This document shows, one piece after another, positions 24,601 through 36,030 of a DNA stretch of 64,000 bases (the stretch's first letter is position 1; every line of letters starts with the position of its first letter). The stretch covers positions 73,368,277 to 73,432,276 of the forward strand of contig NC_079137.1 of the NCBI RefSeq assembly GCF_945859705.1, read 5' to 3'. The translations under genes were made by a program, and so were the position numbers. The stretch is from Episyrphus balteatus. Its lineage: Eukaryota; Arthropoda; Insecta; Diptera; Syrphidae. The notes below the pieces were generated by a model. It worked only from the letters and a program-made list of their open reading frames with translations. It did no database searches and had not been told where the DNA came from.

Positions 24601-27600
24601 TCAGAAAAAGAGCTAAGAGAAGGTAGTGTAAATGATTTTTGAAATTAATTGTGGTTGATGGAATATAGATGGTTTTGGTATAATTTGTTTAGTTTAATGG
24701 CTTTGAATGGGCCCATTAGATGAGGTTTCTTGCCACCAATTGAATGAGTGGTCGAATGGGTTAAATGTTTTTATTATTAACATGGTAATAGAGCTCTAAA
24801 GTTGCTATTTCAAAAAATCAAAAATTGAAATTTTTTTTAAAATGTAATTTTAAAATATTTGAAGTTTCCATAAAAGTAAATTTAAAATTTCCACTACTCC
24901 AAGAGTGCTACAAATGTGTTCGTTGTTCATGTCAGTAAGACAATCATGCTGACTGCTTATTTATGCCTTGAAATCCAAATGTGATCTTTACATTGCATTT
25001 ATGGAAAGTTAATTGCACTAATTTCATCTCAAAATTGATACAGTGCAAAAATGTGCTAAGATCAGTTAAGTTGTTGTTTCTATTATTGTTGAGTGACAAA
25101 AAAATAAAACTTGTTCATTAATGGAGAAATCAAATCAAATTAATATAAAAGAGTGACGACTGAAATGTTAGTGAATGGGATTTATCAGAATCATTTAAAA
25201 GTGATTCATGTCTGTCCAAGTATAAAGAAAAAGAAGAGGAAAATTGATGTAGAAATAAATTGGAACAAAGTAAAAGTTGAATATCATACCTACTTTTTTT
25301 TTTTTATTTCCAAGAAATAATGAAAGAAAATCTTAATGGAAAATGATTTTATGAGAAATGGAAAAAGAATGCAATATTTTTGATTTTTAATTAGTTGAAT
25401 AAGTTTTTTGTTGTTGTTGAGGGAAAAAACATATGGAAACACATTTTGATAGACATGAAATTGGTTAAGAATTTTGTTTACTTTGAAATTAAAAATGAAT
25501 TTCCCACTTAATTACGCAAAAATCAAATACATTTTCAAGTTCAATAAAATGCGAAAAAAAATTCCAAAGGAAGACGAAGATTGATAAAAGATTAATTGCT
25601 TATTAACCAACTGATGCTTTGAAAATTGATTGTGGCAAATTTTTGTCTTATTTTTATATTCTTTAACAAAAAGACTTAAACAAGCAAATATAGGTACACT
25701 TTTAAATAATATTAAGGATCTTTTCTGTGGAAATGAATAATTTCCATATTTGGTTACAATTTTGACAACAAAACCAATCTCAATATTTGTAACCTAGTTA
25801 GTTCCCAACAATAAGGAGATAGTTGCAAAATTTTGAAGCTTTTTTTCTATGATCTCCAAGAAAAAAAAAACAGTTAGTTCTTTCAATCTTAATAGGTTAT
25901 TCAGTTTTTTGCTAAATAAAAAGATCTAGAGAGAAATCTGGTTGGAACTGTTTTGAAGAATCTTTGGCCAAAGTCTTTCGGATCATAATGGAATTCCTTA
26001 TGTCTCCCGAAACCACTGGTAAGCCTCTTGGAAAAGTTAGCAACTGGACTAGTTTTCATTTTTACTTTTACTTAAGACGTCTTAACTTAGCTCAGGTAAA
26101 TTGTGCACAAAACCTAAAACGCGTGTTTAAACTTATTTCTCCAAAACTCCTGGACAGACTTGAAATTTTCACGAAATCTTTTTAGATAATTTTGTCAGGT
26201 TATAATCGAAGGAATAAGGTTTTTGAAAGTAATTTTTCTTGAAAAAAAAACAATTTTTTTTCTTCGGGAAGCTTCGGGAAGATTCCATAGATCATGACTA
26301 CTGTATTCATCTATATTAAAAATGAATCCTTTGTTTTTTTTTTGTATTTCAGATAATTTGGATCAGCTATATCTTCCTCACTGCCAGATACCTTTTTGTG
26401 CATATTCTCTAGGAGATCTACTACAATGTTTTTTTAAATACATCGCGAATTCTTAAAATATATTTAATTCGATTTATGTACATTTATTCTATGTATTTAT
26501 TTAATAAATAGCCTCTTCGCAAAAAAACACTTTTTTGGGACCTACAAGTGGATTATAACCCCTTGAAACAGTTAACAAAAATAACTCGCTCATGTTTTTG
26601 TTTATTATTATGTTAACTTTTCTTTGACAAAAATCTGTTTAAAAATTATTTTTTTGCAGTCTTCCAGTCTATTTCTATTCATAAAGCGATTAAGTACGAT
26701 TATAACCCGGCCAAGTACCTCAATATATCTGGGTTAATAGCAAAAACGTTTTCCATAAACACTAATTACAAAAACGTCTCTCAAAAGTGTGGATCTTTTC
26801 AAAATCAAAAAAAAAAAAACAGTCTTAAAATTTTGGCTTATTTTTTCAAAAATATAAATTATTGAAAATTAATTTTCATGTGCAAAAAAAAAAAAAAAAA
26901 GACGTGACTTTTTGGAGTAAACAAAAATTTTTAAAGTGTTAAAGACCTCAATATTCAAAGAGATCTCTCTGATTCTATATAAAAAGAAAAATCCATTAGA
27001 ATATTTTTGGAAAAAAAAAAAAATCAAGAGCATGTGTGCCAATTCAATTATGAGTATAAACAACATATCAAGATCGACTGTAGTTGTATGATTCATGTTG
27101 GAGAATGGTCAACTTATTAAACATCTATCAGTCTTGTTTAGCTTTTTTGAAGAAGGCATAAAAAAAAAAAAACATTAAAAGAAGCAAAACATAATGAATA
27201 ATTATATCAACTTTTTTCTTTTTTTCTTTTTGTGCTTTTATACCACAAATGAGTTTTGTTCACGGTCTAGATAAACATTTTTAAAATCAATTCACAATAA
27301 ACACACACTTTAAGTAGTTCACCCGGCCAAAGCCATTAGTAATGTTCATTCTTCCAGATGCTATCCATCTGCTCAGAATTTATGTTTCCAATTTAAGATT
27401 CTTTAGTATAGTTTTTTTTTTTTCTCCTCTTTGACGTTCTGGATTGGGATCGTTTTTGCAGTCAAAAAGGCCAATTGGCATTTAAACATTTGTTCATTTT
27501 GAATTATTAATCAAATAATAATGGAGGGGGGGGGGGTGAAGGAGGATAAATGGGAATTCTTTCCTGAAATATAAATTTATTGGTTCCAAAGTATGGGGAT

Positions 27601-30600
27601 TATATTTATATACAACACTTGTTAATATTGAATGTGTTCAAATGTCAGTTTGTTTAAAATGTTTCGGGTTAAATTGATTAAAAATGTGTGGCCTAGGTGC
27701 GGTAAAGGTTTCATTATTGAAAATTTATTGCAAATATTATTATTTTTAATCATCAACCCTGGTTGTTTTAAAACAGATTTCTGAATTTTTTCTCATTAAT
27801 TATAAACTTCACTCCAAAACATCATTATTTATAAATTAATCAATATACAAAAACAAAAAAATATTACACAATTGCAACACAATTTACAATAATTCACAAT
27901 AATTTTCTTCGTAAATGTGTTGATTTTACCCTGAAGTCAATTTTAAATTAAATTATTATGAAAACAATCTCATTATTATTGAGAGCAAAGATTCAAAAAA
28001 AAGTACTCGTCTGGATGTACAATTTGATTGCAATTACGTAAATCTAAGTAACGTCAATGTAATTATTTTGCGTGAATACTTATTTTCTTTGTATTTAATT
28101 TTTTTTTGTTTTCGTCTTGCGTCATTGCACCTTTAGTGGAATATCCTTGAATTAAATATTAAGTGGAAGATTGAGTTGGTTGTACTTACTTCTTAAATTA
28201 GCATTTTTGAGACGTTTATTTGAAAAAAAATTATTTTTTTTTTGTTTGGCTAAAAATTGTGTAAAAACCTCTGAACAAGGAAATGTACAAATGGGCCTGT
28301 TATACTGGTTGTTTTTATAATTTTGTAATTATTTTTAAAAAGTTGGTAATTAAAACAGTCTTCCTTTATTGCTGGACAGAGACAGTATATTGGATATATT
28401 TCTGTCCAATTTTATCAATATTTGACTTATTGACAAGGCCAGTCGTTCAGCCAGTACTCGCTCAATTAGCTCAAGTCAACTCAGGACAACTCATCCTAAG
28501 ACAACTCATCTCAAGACAACTCATCTCATTCAATTTAACTGACTTAACTTAAAGATTTCAAACCGGATAAATTGACTACTAGAATTATTCCATAGGAATG
28601 AAAGAGTGTCTTGATTTGAACTATATTCGTAGTTGAGAAGTGTCAAGTTGGCAGAGTTGACTAATCCCGAGATAAGTTGATCTGATTTGAGTACAACCCA
28701 TTACGTAAATCATCGGCTTTGTTGTTTTTAGACTTTTTGAATCTTTTGAAATGCTTAAAATGCTGCTTTCTTATAAAATGGAAAATCTTATTATCGGTAT
28801 AAACTGCTGGCAAAAATGTTGAGAAAATAAGTATTTTGATGAAAAAAAAACTTAAAGATCTAGGTAGAGAAATTTATTCATTTTAAGAGATTTTGGTATT
28901 TAAATTTATAGAATGCTTGAAAAATAATAGACTCACACATTTTTGCTCCTCCAGGAAAAACTCTTGTTGGAAACATCGGTTTTTAAGGCCCTCTTTCTTT
29001 GTCTTGATTATTATTTGACCTTTTAAGGAAGTGAAGCTTTTTTAATAAAAAAAAAAAACAGGACACGAAAATTCATAGATTTCAATCAATCGCGGTGCTG
29101 GGTCAAAATTCTACAGTCCAAAAGTCCAAATTGGAATATTGATAGACTTGGGAAGGTTATAAGTCCACAAATCAATTATAGACTAACAATCAACCAAAAT
29201 AAGTCAAAAGTTCACACAAAACTTTTGTAGATTTTGTCCAATCGACTGTTAACTTATGGCCAAAATTCACAATTCTATTGAACTCTCATATTTTTTATTG
29301 CTTCACTGCCTCTCTCCCCAAATACAAAACAATGTAGACAAACATAAAATTCGGGTTAATTTTCGATTCTTTAATGAATATTACAATAACCAATTTTGTA
29401 ATGTAAGTTACTTTCAAAAGTAGTTTTGATAAATCGAAATTTGAGTTTTTGGAAGTTTAATATAGAATATTTTTAGATTTGACACGTTTCATTGTAGAAA
29501 AAATAATAAAGTAATTATCTAAAAAACTTGCTCGAGAACTATTTCGTGAGGTCTTAAAAAAGAAGTTCTTGTCAGTTTTCAAAAAAATTCTTCATAAAAT
29601 TTTCAAAAAACTATATTAATAAAATAATTTTTTTAAATATAATTAATCACCTTTAACCTACAACTTAAACGGATTTTTTGCGAACTTTAAGTGTAGATTT
29701 CTTCAATAGGTCAGAGTGTCTTAAAGTCATTAGCACTAATCGCTTAACCATATGAAAGTACTGTCTTTGCACAGCACAAACAATAGATTGTCTTCTCTAT
29801 TTTCTAAATCCTTGTAATCATTTATAGTAAAAAGAAAAAATATTTCAATTACATTAGCACTTGGAAACGTAAACGTTAGCCTTAAAACACTTTGTCATTT
29901 TTAACAAATCCTCAACTTGCCCGTTAGCTATTGTATAGAGTAATATTTTATTGCAAGTAAAAAAAACCAATTAAGTATTTAGTAAACATTGCATCGCATC
30001 TAGTGTTTTGTTTTTTTTTTTGTTTCAACGCATTTACGTATTTAACTCACGTAAGTGTCAGAAACAATTATAAAAATGTGGTTTGTTTGTTTTTCTTTTT
30101 CCTTGTTTAACTCTCTGTGGTTTTTGTTGAAAAATTGCGCACAAAGTCCTATACCAACAGAAACATCAGCATCGTGAAAGTGAAAATATTATAAATTTAT
30201 TATGCTAAACTATCACGCAGCACACAATAAATTCTGAATAAGTTTATTTACAAAGAAAACAAAAATTAAACATTTAATATTGGTTCTCGTATATAAAATA
30301 TAATTACAACAATAAACGAGCAAGTGCGCTATGAGTTCAAGGGAAAACCCGGCGAGAGAGTTTTAATTTTTTTTGGTTGCAATTTCACAAAATATTGATT
30401 ACATCAATAAATTTTGGACGTGTAAATAAAAACATAAAAACAACGCACATGTTTGTCAGCAAAAATATATTTTTGCAAAGAGAGGTTATAAAATTGTTAA
30501 CCAAACGATGCAATCCACGTAAAGGTGCTTTAATAAAAACCGAACGTATGTTTGTATATCCTTGCACAATTTGGGTTGTATTGTTTTTATAATTTTGGCA

Positions 30601-31393
30601 TTTATTTGGAATTGTTGATTATAATACATAAATCACACGAAAATAAATAAATGTTGTTCTTTTTTTTGGATTTCGTATGAATCAATGAACTTTATAAATA
30701 TCAGATAACAACAACTTTTTGTTGGTCTTGACCTTGGACATTTGGACGCTTTATTGGTTTCACTTTTTTTGTTCTTCTTTTTTTTCTTGCTAAAATAATA
30801 AAATAAAATCACTTCCTTTGTACGCATTTCAAATTTTAAATTAATTTTAATGATAATTTGGATAAACATGTTTCGGAAGCAAAAAAATTAAAATATTTCT
30901 TATTTTAATTTTATTTAAAAAAAAAAACTGACAACACAACGCCCCCAGAAAAAAATACAAAAATAATTTAATTCTTCTCAGACGTGCGTACTGTCTGACC
31001 ACACTTTATGGGAAAATAACATTAATTTGGGTGTATTTAGATTAGAAAAAAAAAAATATATGAAATAAAAATTAAAGGAAACATTTGAATGCGAAAGATT
31101 TGGTTTCGAGGTACCATCAAGTCTTAATGAGAAGGTAGACAGTTTTTGTAACAATATGTATTTATGTATTTTTATATATATAAAAAAATATCTCTGCGAA
31201 ACAAAACATTTTATTTAATTAAAATCATAATTTGCTGAATGATTTATAGTAAATAACAACTATTAAAATTTTATAGACCTGAGTATTTTTCTTTACGACT
31301 TTGTACCAGGAAGCTTAGTTTTTGACAAATTAAGAACAGAAAAATAAAATATATAAAAAAAGAACAAATTGGAATTTGGATTTATTTCAAAAA
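21665..31393. other. long intron stretch (9.7 kb) without recognised genes
   Basis: AT-rich sequence, mostly unique in appearance. It contains poly-A/T runs, a G run near 27522-27535 and a short array of AAGACAACTCATCTC-like units at 28478-28530. Splice-like motifs exist, but I see no flanking coding sequence. Open frames of up to 99 codons (22466-22765) show no recognisable domain. No tRNA or rRNA. Confidence 0.5.
28478..28530. repeat. short tandem repeat, about 15-base unit, 3 copies
   Basis: Units read AGGACAACTCATCCT, AAGACAACTCATCTC and AAGACAACTCATCTC, with one related CAAGTCAACTC just upstream. A minor direct repeat. Confidence 0.6.
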
Positions 31394-31395
31394 TA

Positions 31396-33006
31396 CACTT
31401 CGCGTCACTTGAATAGAAACAACAATTTTTCTTTAGAAAATACCGATTGGCGCTTTGGTGAGGTAACTTAGTAGGATTTTGGTTTTGCATTTTCAAAGAG
31501 GAACTTTTAACAAACAATGTTGTAAAAACAAAAAACCCAAAACAGAAACCGTATTGCTACTAGTTGCGTTTTTTCGCATTGCTTCACAAAAAACAGTGTT
31601 TTTTTGCGTCACTTGAATAGAAACAAGCTCTTAAATTAGATAAAAATGATGAAAAATCATGGACAACACTAATTTTTGTAAAGCAGTCTTAAACTTTGAC
31701 ATTATTTGCACATTATAACCAGTTATGGGCTACGAGCTACCATTAGGCATCACAGAAAATGCATAAATAGAATTAAACATTGAAAATGCACTTGTACTGT
31801 GCACAAATGTGGACCTAATTGGAGAAAGTGACTATAGTGTTTGGTAACTTCTTACAAATTAAGAAAATGGCATTTTCTACAATTTAAGGTTTGAATAAGT
31901 GAAATAAACTTTCGTTTTCATCCGGAATGCATCTGTTTTGTTTCTATTGCGTTGTTTTTTTCTGGAACTCTCCTTGTGCAATCTCTAAGAGGGTTGTTTT
32001 TCCACGTTCCTAAACTTCCCAAGAGCTTCTTCCATTATTTCTTTGTAAAAGTTTGCATCTTTTTTCGAAGCGTGAAGCTTCAATTTTCCTATTGCACATC
32101 ATAAAAACAAAGCGTATTATTATAACACATTTTATTGCCCCTTATTGGCGATGCGATAAAAGTTATTCTTTCATAAACCAATGAAATAGGACTAATATTA
32201 ACGTGGTCCATCTGAGTTGGTATGTTTTCCTTTAAAAAACCACTCTTTACCTCACTTCTTTTCAGTTCAAATGCAACTATAAAATAGTTAACTTTTTTGT
32301 AATCTTAGTAGAACTTAAAATGTTTTTATTTTGCATTTTGAGGCTTTTAAATGTTGTGCACCTTTTATAACTTCCATGATGGTACAAACCAACACATTAC
32401 CATCGCACTAACACCACGTTTTTTACCGATTTTAGCGGCAAAGTGAAGGAAATTGCTGCTAGTTTTTAAATTATTTTTTTCTCTGCTCTTGATTTGGGTC
32501 TCACCTGTCTTATTTTTTTATTCAATCACTAGTTTACGATATTTCAAAAATATTCTCATACAAATTTGGCAAATTTTCCAATATCTTTCGCGATTTTGCA
32601 TAGTGCAAGTGCATTTCCAATGTTAGCTGCTATTTATGCATTTTCTGTGATGCCTAATGGTAGCTCGTAGCCCATAATTGGTTATAATGTGCAAATAATG
32701 TCAAAGTTTAAGACTGCTTTACTAAAATTAGTGTTGTCCATGATTTTTCATCATTTTTATCTAATTTAAGAGCTTGTTTCTATTCAAGTGACGCAAAAAA
32801 AAACACTGTTTTTTGTGAAGCAATGCGAAAAAACGCAACTAGTAGCCATACGGTTTCTGTTTTGGGTTTTTTGTTTTTACAACATTGTTAATTAAAAATT
32901 CCTCTTTGAAAATGCAAAACCAAAAATCTACTAAGTTACCTCACCGAAGCGCCAATCGGTATTTTCTAAAGAAAAATTGTTGTTTCTATTCAAGTGACGC
33001 GAAGTG
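31396..33006. mobile_element. Tc1-like TIR element, 1,611 bases
   Basis: The ends CACTTCGCGTCACTTGAATA and their inverse are flanked by TA at 31394-31395 and 33007-33008. The inverted arms of about 400 bases share GTTTCTATTCAAGTGACGC twice per arm, once at the tip and once about 215 bases inside. The tip-plus-internal repeat pattern resembles the double binding sites of Tc1-like elements. The central 0.83 kb is not palindromic and may hold transposase remains. Confidence 0.82.
32000..32460 (-). pseudogene. possible decayed Tc1-family transposase remnant
   Basis: On the minus strand around 32385-32415 the reading is GVSAMVMCWF, reminiscent of the SVMVWG box of Tc1-family transposases. Further on, around 32015-32065, DANFYKEIMEEALGKF resembles the segment that normally follows that box. 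The pieces are in the right order, but about 280 extra bases and stops separate them, and no DDE residues can be assigned safely. The call rests on short resemblances judged by eye, so it is tentative. Confidence 0.3.
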
Positions 33007-33325
33007 TATAGAATTTTAACTCCATTAAAACATCATTGAAAATAAATTAAAAATTTGTCATTTTTAGCGTAAGGATGAACAAGTATACAAAAATCTTTGA
33101 CGTGTTTACAAAAAATTGTATAAACGTTTTTGAAAAAAAAGCAATATATTACCTTATCAAAAAAGGAAATGCACGATTGCGTCACATGAAATTAATCTCA
33201 AAGCTAAGTTGCTTACATTTTTAAAGTATTTTCGTCACAATTTTGTTAATTATACGTTTAAGAATAAAAACAATAGGTATCTTAAATGAATTTGAGCTCC
33301 AAAAAAAGGATGATATTTGAATTTT

Positions 33326-33537
33326 TTTGATTAAGTTAAGGTTAAACCCTTATTTGACTGGATTAATAAAGTCAAATAAGGAGAAAAAAAGGGGGATTTG
33401 ACCTTGAAATCGCGACAAGCGGACATAAGATTTTTCTAGACTTTTGAGATATGTTATAGAATGGCAAAAGGAATATATTGAGCAAAAAAATGTCTACTAA
33501 CATTCATTCCGAGGTTAAACCCTTATTTGACTGGATT
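33326..33537 (+). repeat. dispersed repeat with CCCTTATTTGACTGGATTA, copy 1
   Basis: GGTTAAACCCTTATTTGACT begins near 33340 and recurs near 33514, so the ends are direct repeats. CAAATAAGGAG also lies inverted near 33373. A related sequence occurs in opposite orientation at 46612-46930, with the shared order of a TTTTTCTAGACTTTT-like motif, GACCTTGAAATCGC and GGACATAAGA. Family unknown. Confidence 0.6.
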
Positions 33538-34604
33538 ATAAAGAATTATTACATTTAACATTAGGGTAAAGTCGGGGGATATGGCACCCATTTTCGTTTT
33601 TCGTCATTACTTGAGAAATAAAGAAGATATCTATTTTAAACAAAAGCAGATTTATTTTAAAACTATTTCTTAAATACAAAATAGGTACATTAGTGTAATT
33701 CAAAGATAATTTCTCGTTATTTTTTGCAAAAATAAAAAACATTTAAAAAATCATGATTGAAAAAATGGAGGGTGATATGGCACCTAATGCAGGGTGATAT
33801 GGCACCCTATTTTTTCTTGATATTTTTTTGTTACACTTGTTGCATGTGTTGTTGAAAGACGTACACGAATCATGAGACCAAAAGTGACATTAGGATTACT
33901 GCCTTATTCCGCACTTTTCCGCCAATCTGAAAGCTATTGGGCAAACTTTTAGGTTCTGGTCATTTAAGAAGCCTTCTTAATTTAGTGAAGTGTGAAGGGA
34001 ATCGCAAAATGCTTAGTCACTGCTTTTTTTGACATTCAGCAGCTCCAACGGCTGCTGTGATCTGGGTTTGAGTCCACTTTACCTGGTTTGCTGAAATTTT
34101 TTGTAAATGCAATTGTCAGTTAAAAAATAAATAGGTTCAAAAGTAGATGCGGGGGAAATGGCACCGGTGCCATATATCCCGAGGTTTTTGGGTGCCATAT
34201 CCCCCATTTGACTACAATTCTGTTTTCTTTAATTGACACGAATAATCACGTTTGTTTGGTTATTGCAATGAGCAATCACACAAATACAACCGATATCGTT
34301 CTTTTTGTGTTAAAATGAACCCTCGACGTCAAATACTTTTGAAACCACACGTACAACAATTTTACACAAAAAAACTTTTCGCTCAAATTGAACTCACTTT
34401 TTTGTTTGTCCATTTTTTAAATTTAAGTGGCAATGGCTACTGCGGATCCGAATGCATCCACTGAAAGCTTACGTCAGACTGTATTCTATTTTGCTCTTTT
34501 TGCTTTGAAAAGAAGTCATTAAGTGGGAGATATTGAAAGGGTGCCATATCACCCGTGGTGCCATATCACCCGAGTCTCTTAATGTTAAATGTAATAATTC
34601 TTTA
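33538..34604. mobile_element. TIR element with GGTGATATGGCACC motif clusters, 1,067 bases
   Basis: The outer arms (about 50 bases) share AAAGAATTATTACATTTAAC and TTA, then continue into CGGG.GATATGGCACC. The 14-base motif GGTGATATGGCACC or its inverse recurs near 33574, 33769, 33793, 34151, 34164, 34190, 34539 and 34555. It is clustered near both ends and once in the middle, which suggests protein-binding sites. A 70-codon open frame at 34252-34464 has no recognisable domain. Superfamily uncertain. Confidence 0.72.
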
Positions 34605-35888
34605 TTATCAATTATAATTAAGGTTTGAATAAAATAGAAAAAAATGATATTAATTTTTTTTAAATTAATTTTTTTTGTAAGTTTTTTTTGTTTATAATAT
34701 GTTTTTTTTTTAAAGTAATGTTACTTTTATGTATATGAAATAAAAGGTTATAAACTGAAGATTGCATTGGTGTGAAAAAAAGTGTATGTCATTACTTATT
34801 TTTTCGAGATATCAGTCGTTGAAATCAGTGTTACGGAATTTTTTTTCAAAAAAAGTCTAAGAGCCATATATAAAAAAAATACTGATTTTAGGAAAAAGAT
34901 ATTAGTATCAGTCGAAAGGTATGACTCTAACCTTTCATTTGGTACCACAATTGTTTTTCTAGGTTCTATACTTCGGATGCTATGAAGATTTGTTTCGAAA
35001 AAATCCGATTTTTCTGATTTTTTCGTCCCCAACTTCAGACTCAAATATCTCGAAATCCCCAAAAGCATTTTTGAAAATATTTGGCTCACTATAAGCTTTC
35101 ATTTGATACTAGTCTCGTCGGTGTACGCCCTGGGCCCAGGCTCCATAGAAAAATGGGTCATCTCCTTTATGGCAAACCAGTACCAGCTTGGTAGTTAATA
35201 TAGATTAATACCTCAAACCGAACATTTAAAAAAAAATGCAAAGATCAACTTCGAAAATTTGATTTTTCAAAAAATCGAGTTTTACATATAAATCAGACAT
35301 GACATTACAAAAATATTTTGTATATACCAATATTTTCAAATAAAGTAAAATTGACTGAGTATTGTCGTACCCTGTTTCATACAAATTGGGCTCCGAGATT
35401 TAAAAAATTTTTTCTGATTTTAAGCTTATTTAACGTTAGTTGAGAAATAATACAGAAAAATTGATTACACTGGTAACAAAATTGCATCTTTTATGTTTTA
35501 AGAATTTTCTTAACTGTGTTTTAGTAATTTGGCATCGCTAATTTTAAATAAGCTTTCAGCTCTTTTTTAGCAGCTCTAGTTTTGGTGAAACAGGTAATAG
35601 GGAAATGCTTAAATGTAATAAAAAATCGATTATTGATATTTTATAACAGCAATATCGCAAAAATTCTGATGGATTCATATTCACGACACCCGAAACCTTT
35701 AGTAAAGTATTGTTTTTTTTTTTCTGAATTACAACCACTAAAATTTAGGGAAATTCTTAAAATGTAACAAAAAATCGATTATTGAGATTTTTTAAAGGGA
35801 TAATTTCGAAAACGCGAGCGGATACAAAATTTTTGACTTCAGATTTGAGTTCAACAACTCCAAAAACCTTCGGAAAATTTTATCACAC
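34605..35888. other. intron segment, nothing firmly recognised
   Basis: AT-rich with long T runs. The part from about 34790 to 35250 is less simple (for example GGTGTACGCCCTGGGCCCAG near 35120) and may be a fragment of a dispersed element, but I find no second copy in the window. Confidence 0.4.
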
Positions 35889-35891
35889 TTA

Positions 35892-36027
35892 GGTCCAATT
35901 TATTCACACTCCATTAAATTTAAAGTCGCCATTAAAAAAGGGAAATTTTAAAATTTGTATGCGATTTGACAGTTTTATAATTTTTAATGGAGCCTTTAAA
36001 AATAATGGAGAGTGAATAAATTGGGCC
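35892..36027. mobile_element. Harbinger-like MITE, 136 bases
   Basis: The ends are GGTCCAATTTATTCACACTC and, inverted, GGCCCAATTTATTCACTCTC. TTA on both sides (35889-35891 and 36028-36030) is the 3-base target duplication usual for PIF/Harbinger elements. The interior is also nearly palindromic (CTCCATTAAATTTAAA with its inverse). Non-coding. Confidence 0.8.
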
Positions 36028-36030
36028 TTA

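Noticed and set aside
32481..32500. CACCTGTC read on the minus strand as a possible AG|GTGAG recursive splice site
   Set aside because: The upstream bases are purine-rich (AAAAAAATAAGA) with no pyrimidine tract, and the site lies inside a transposon.
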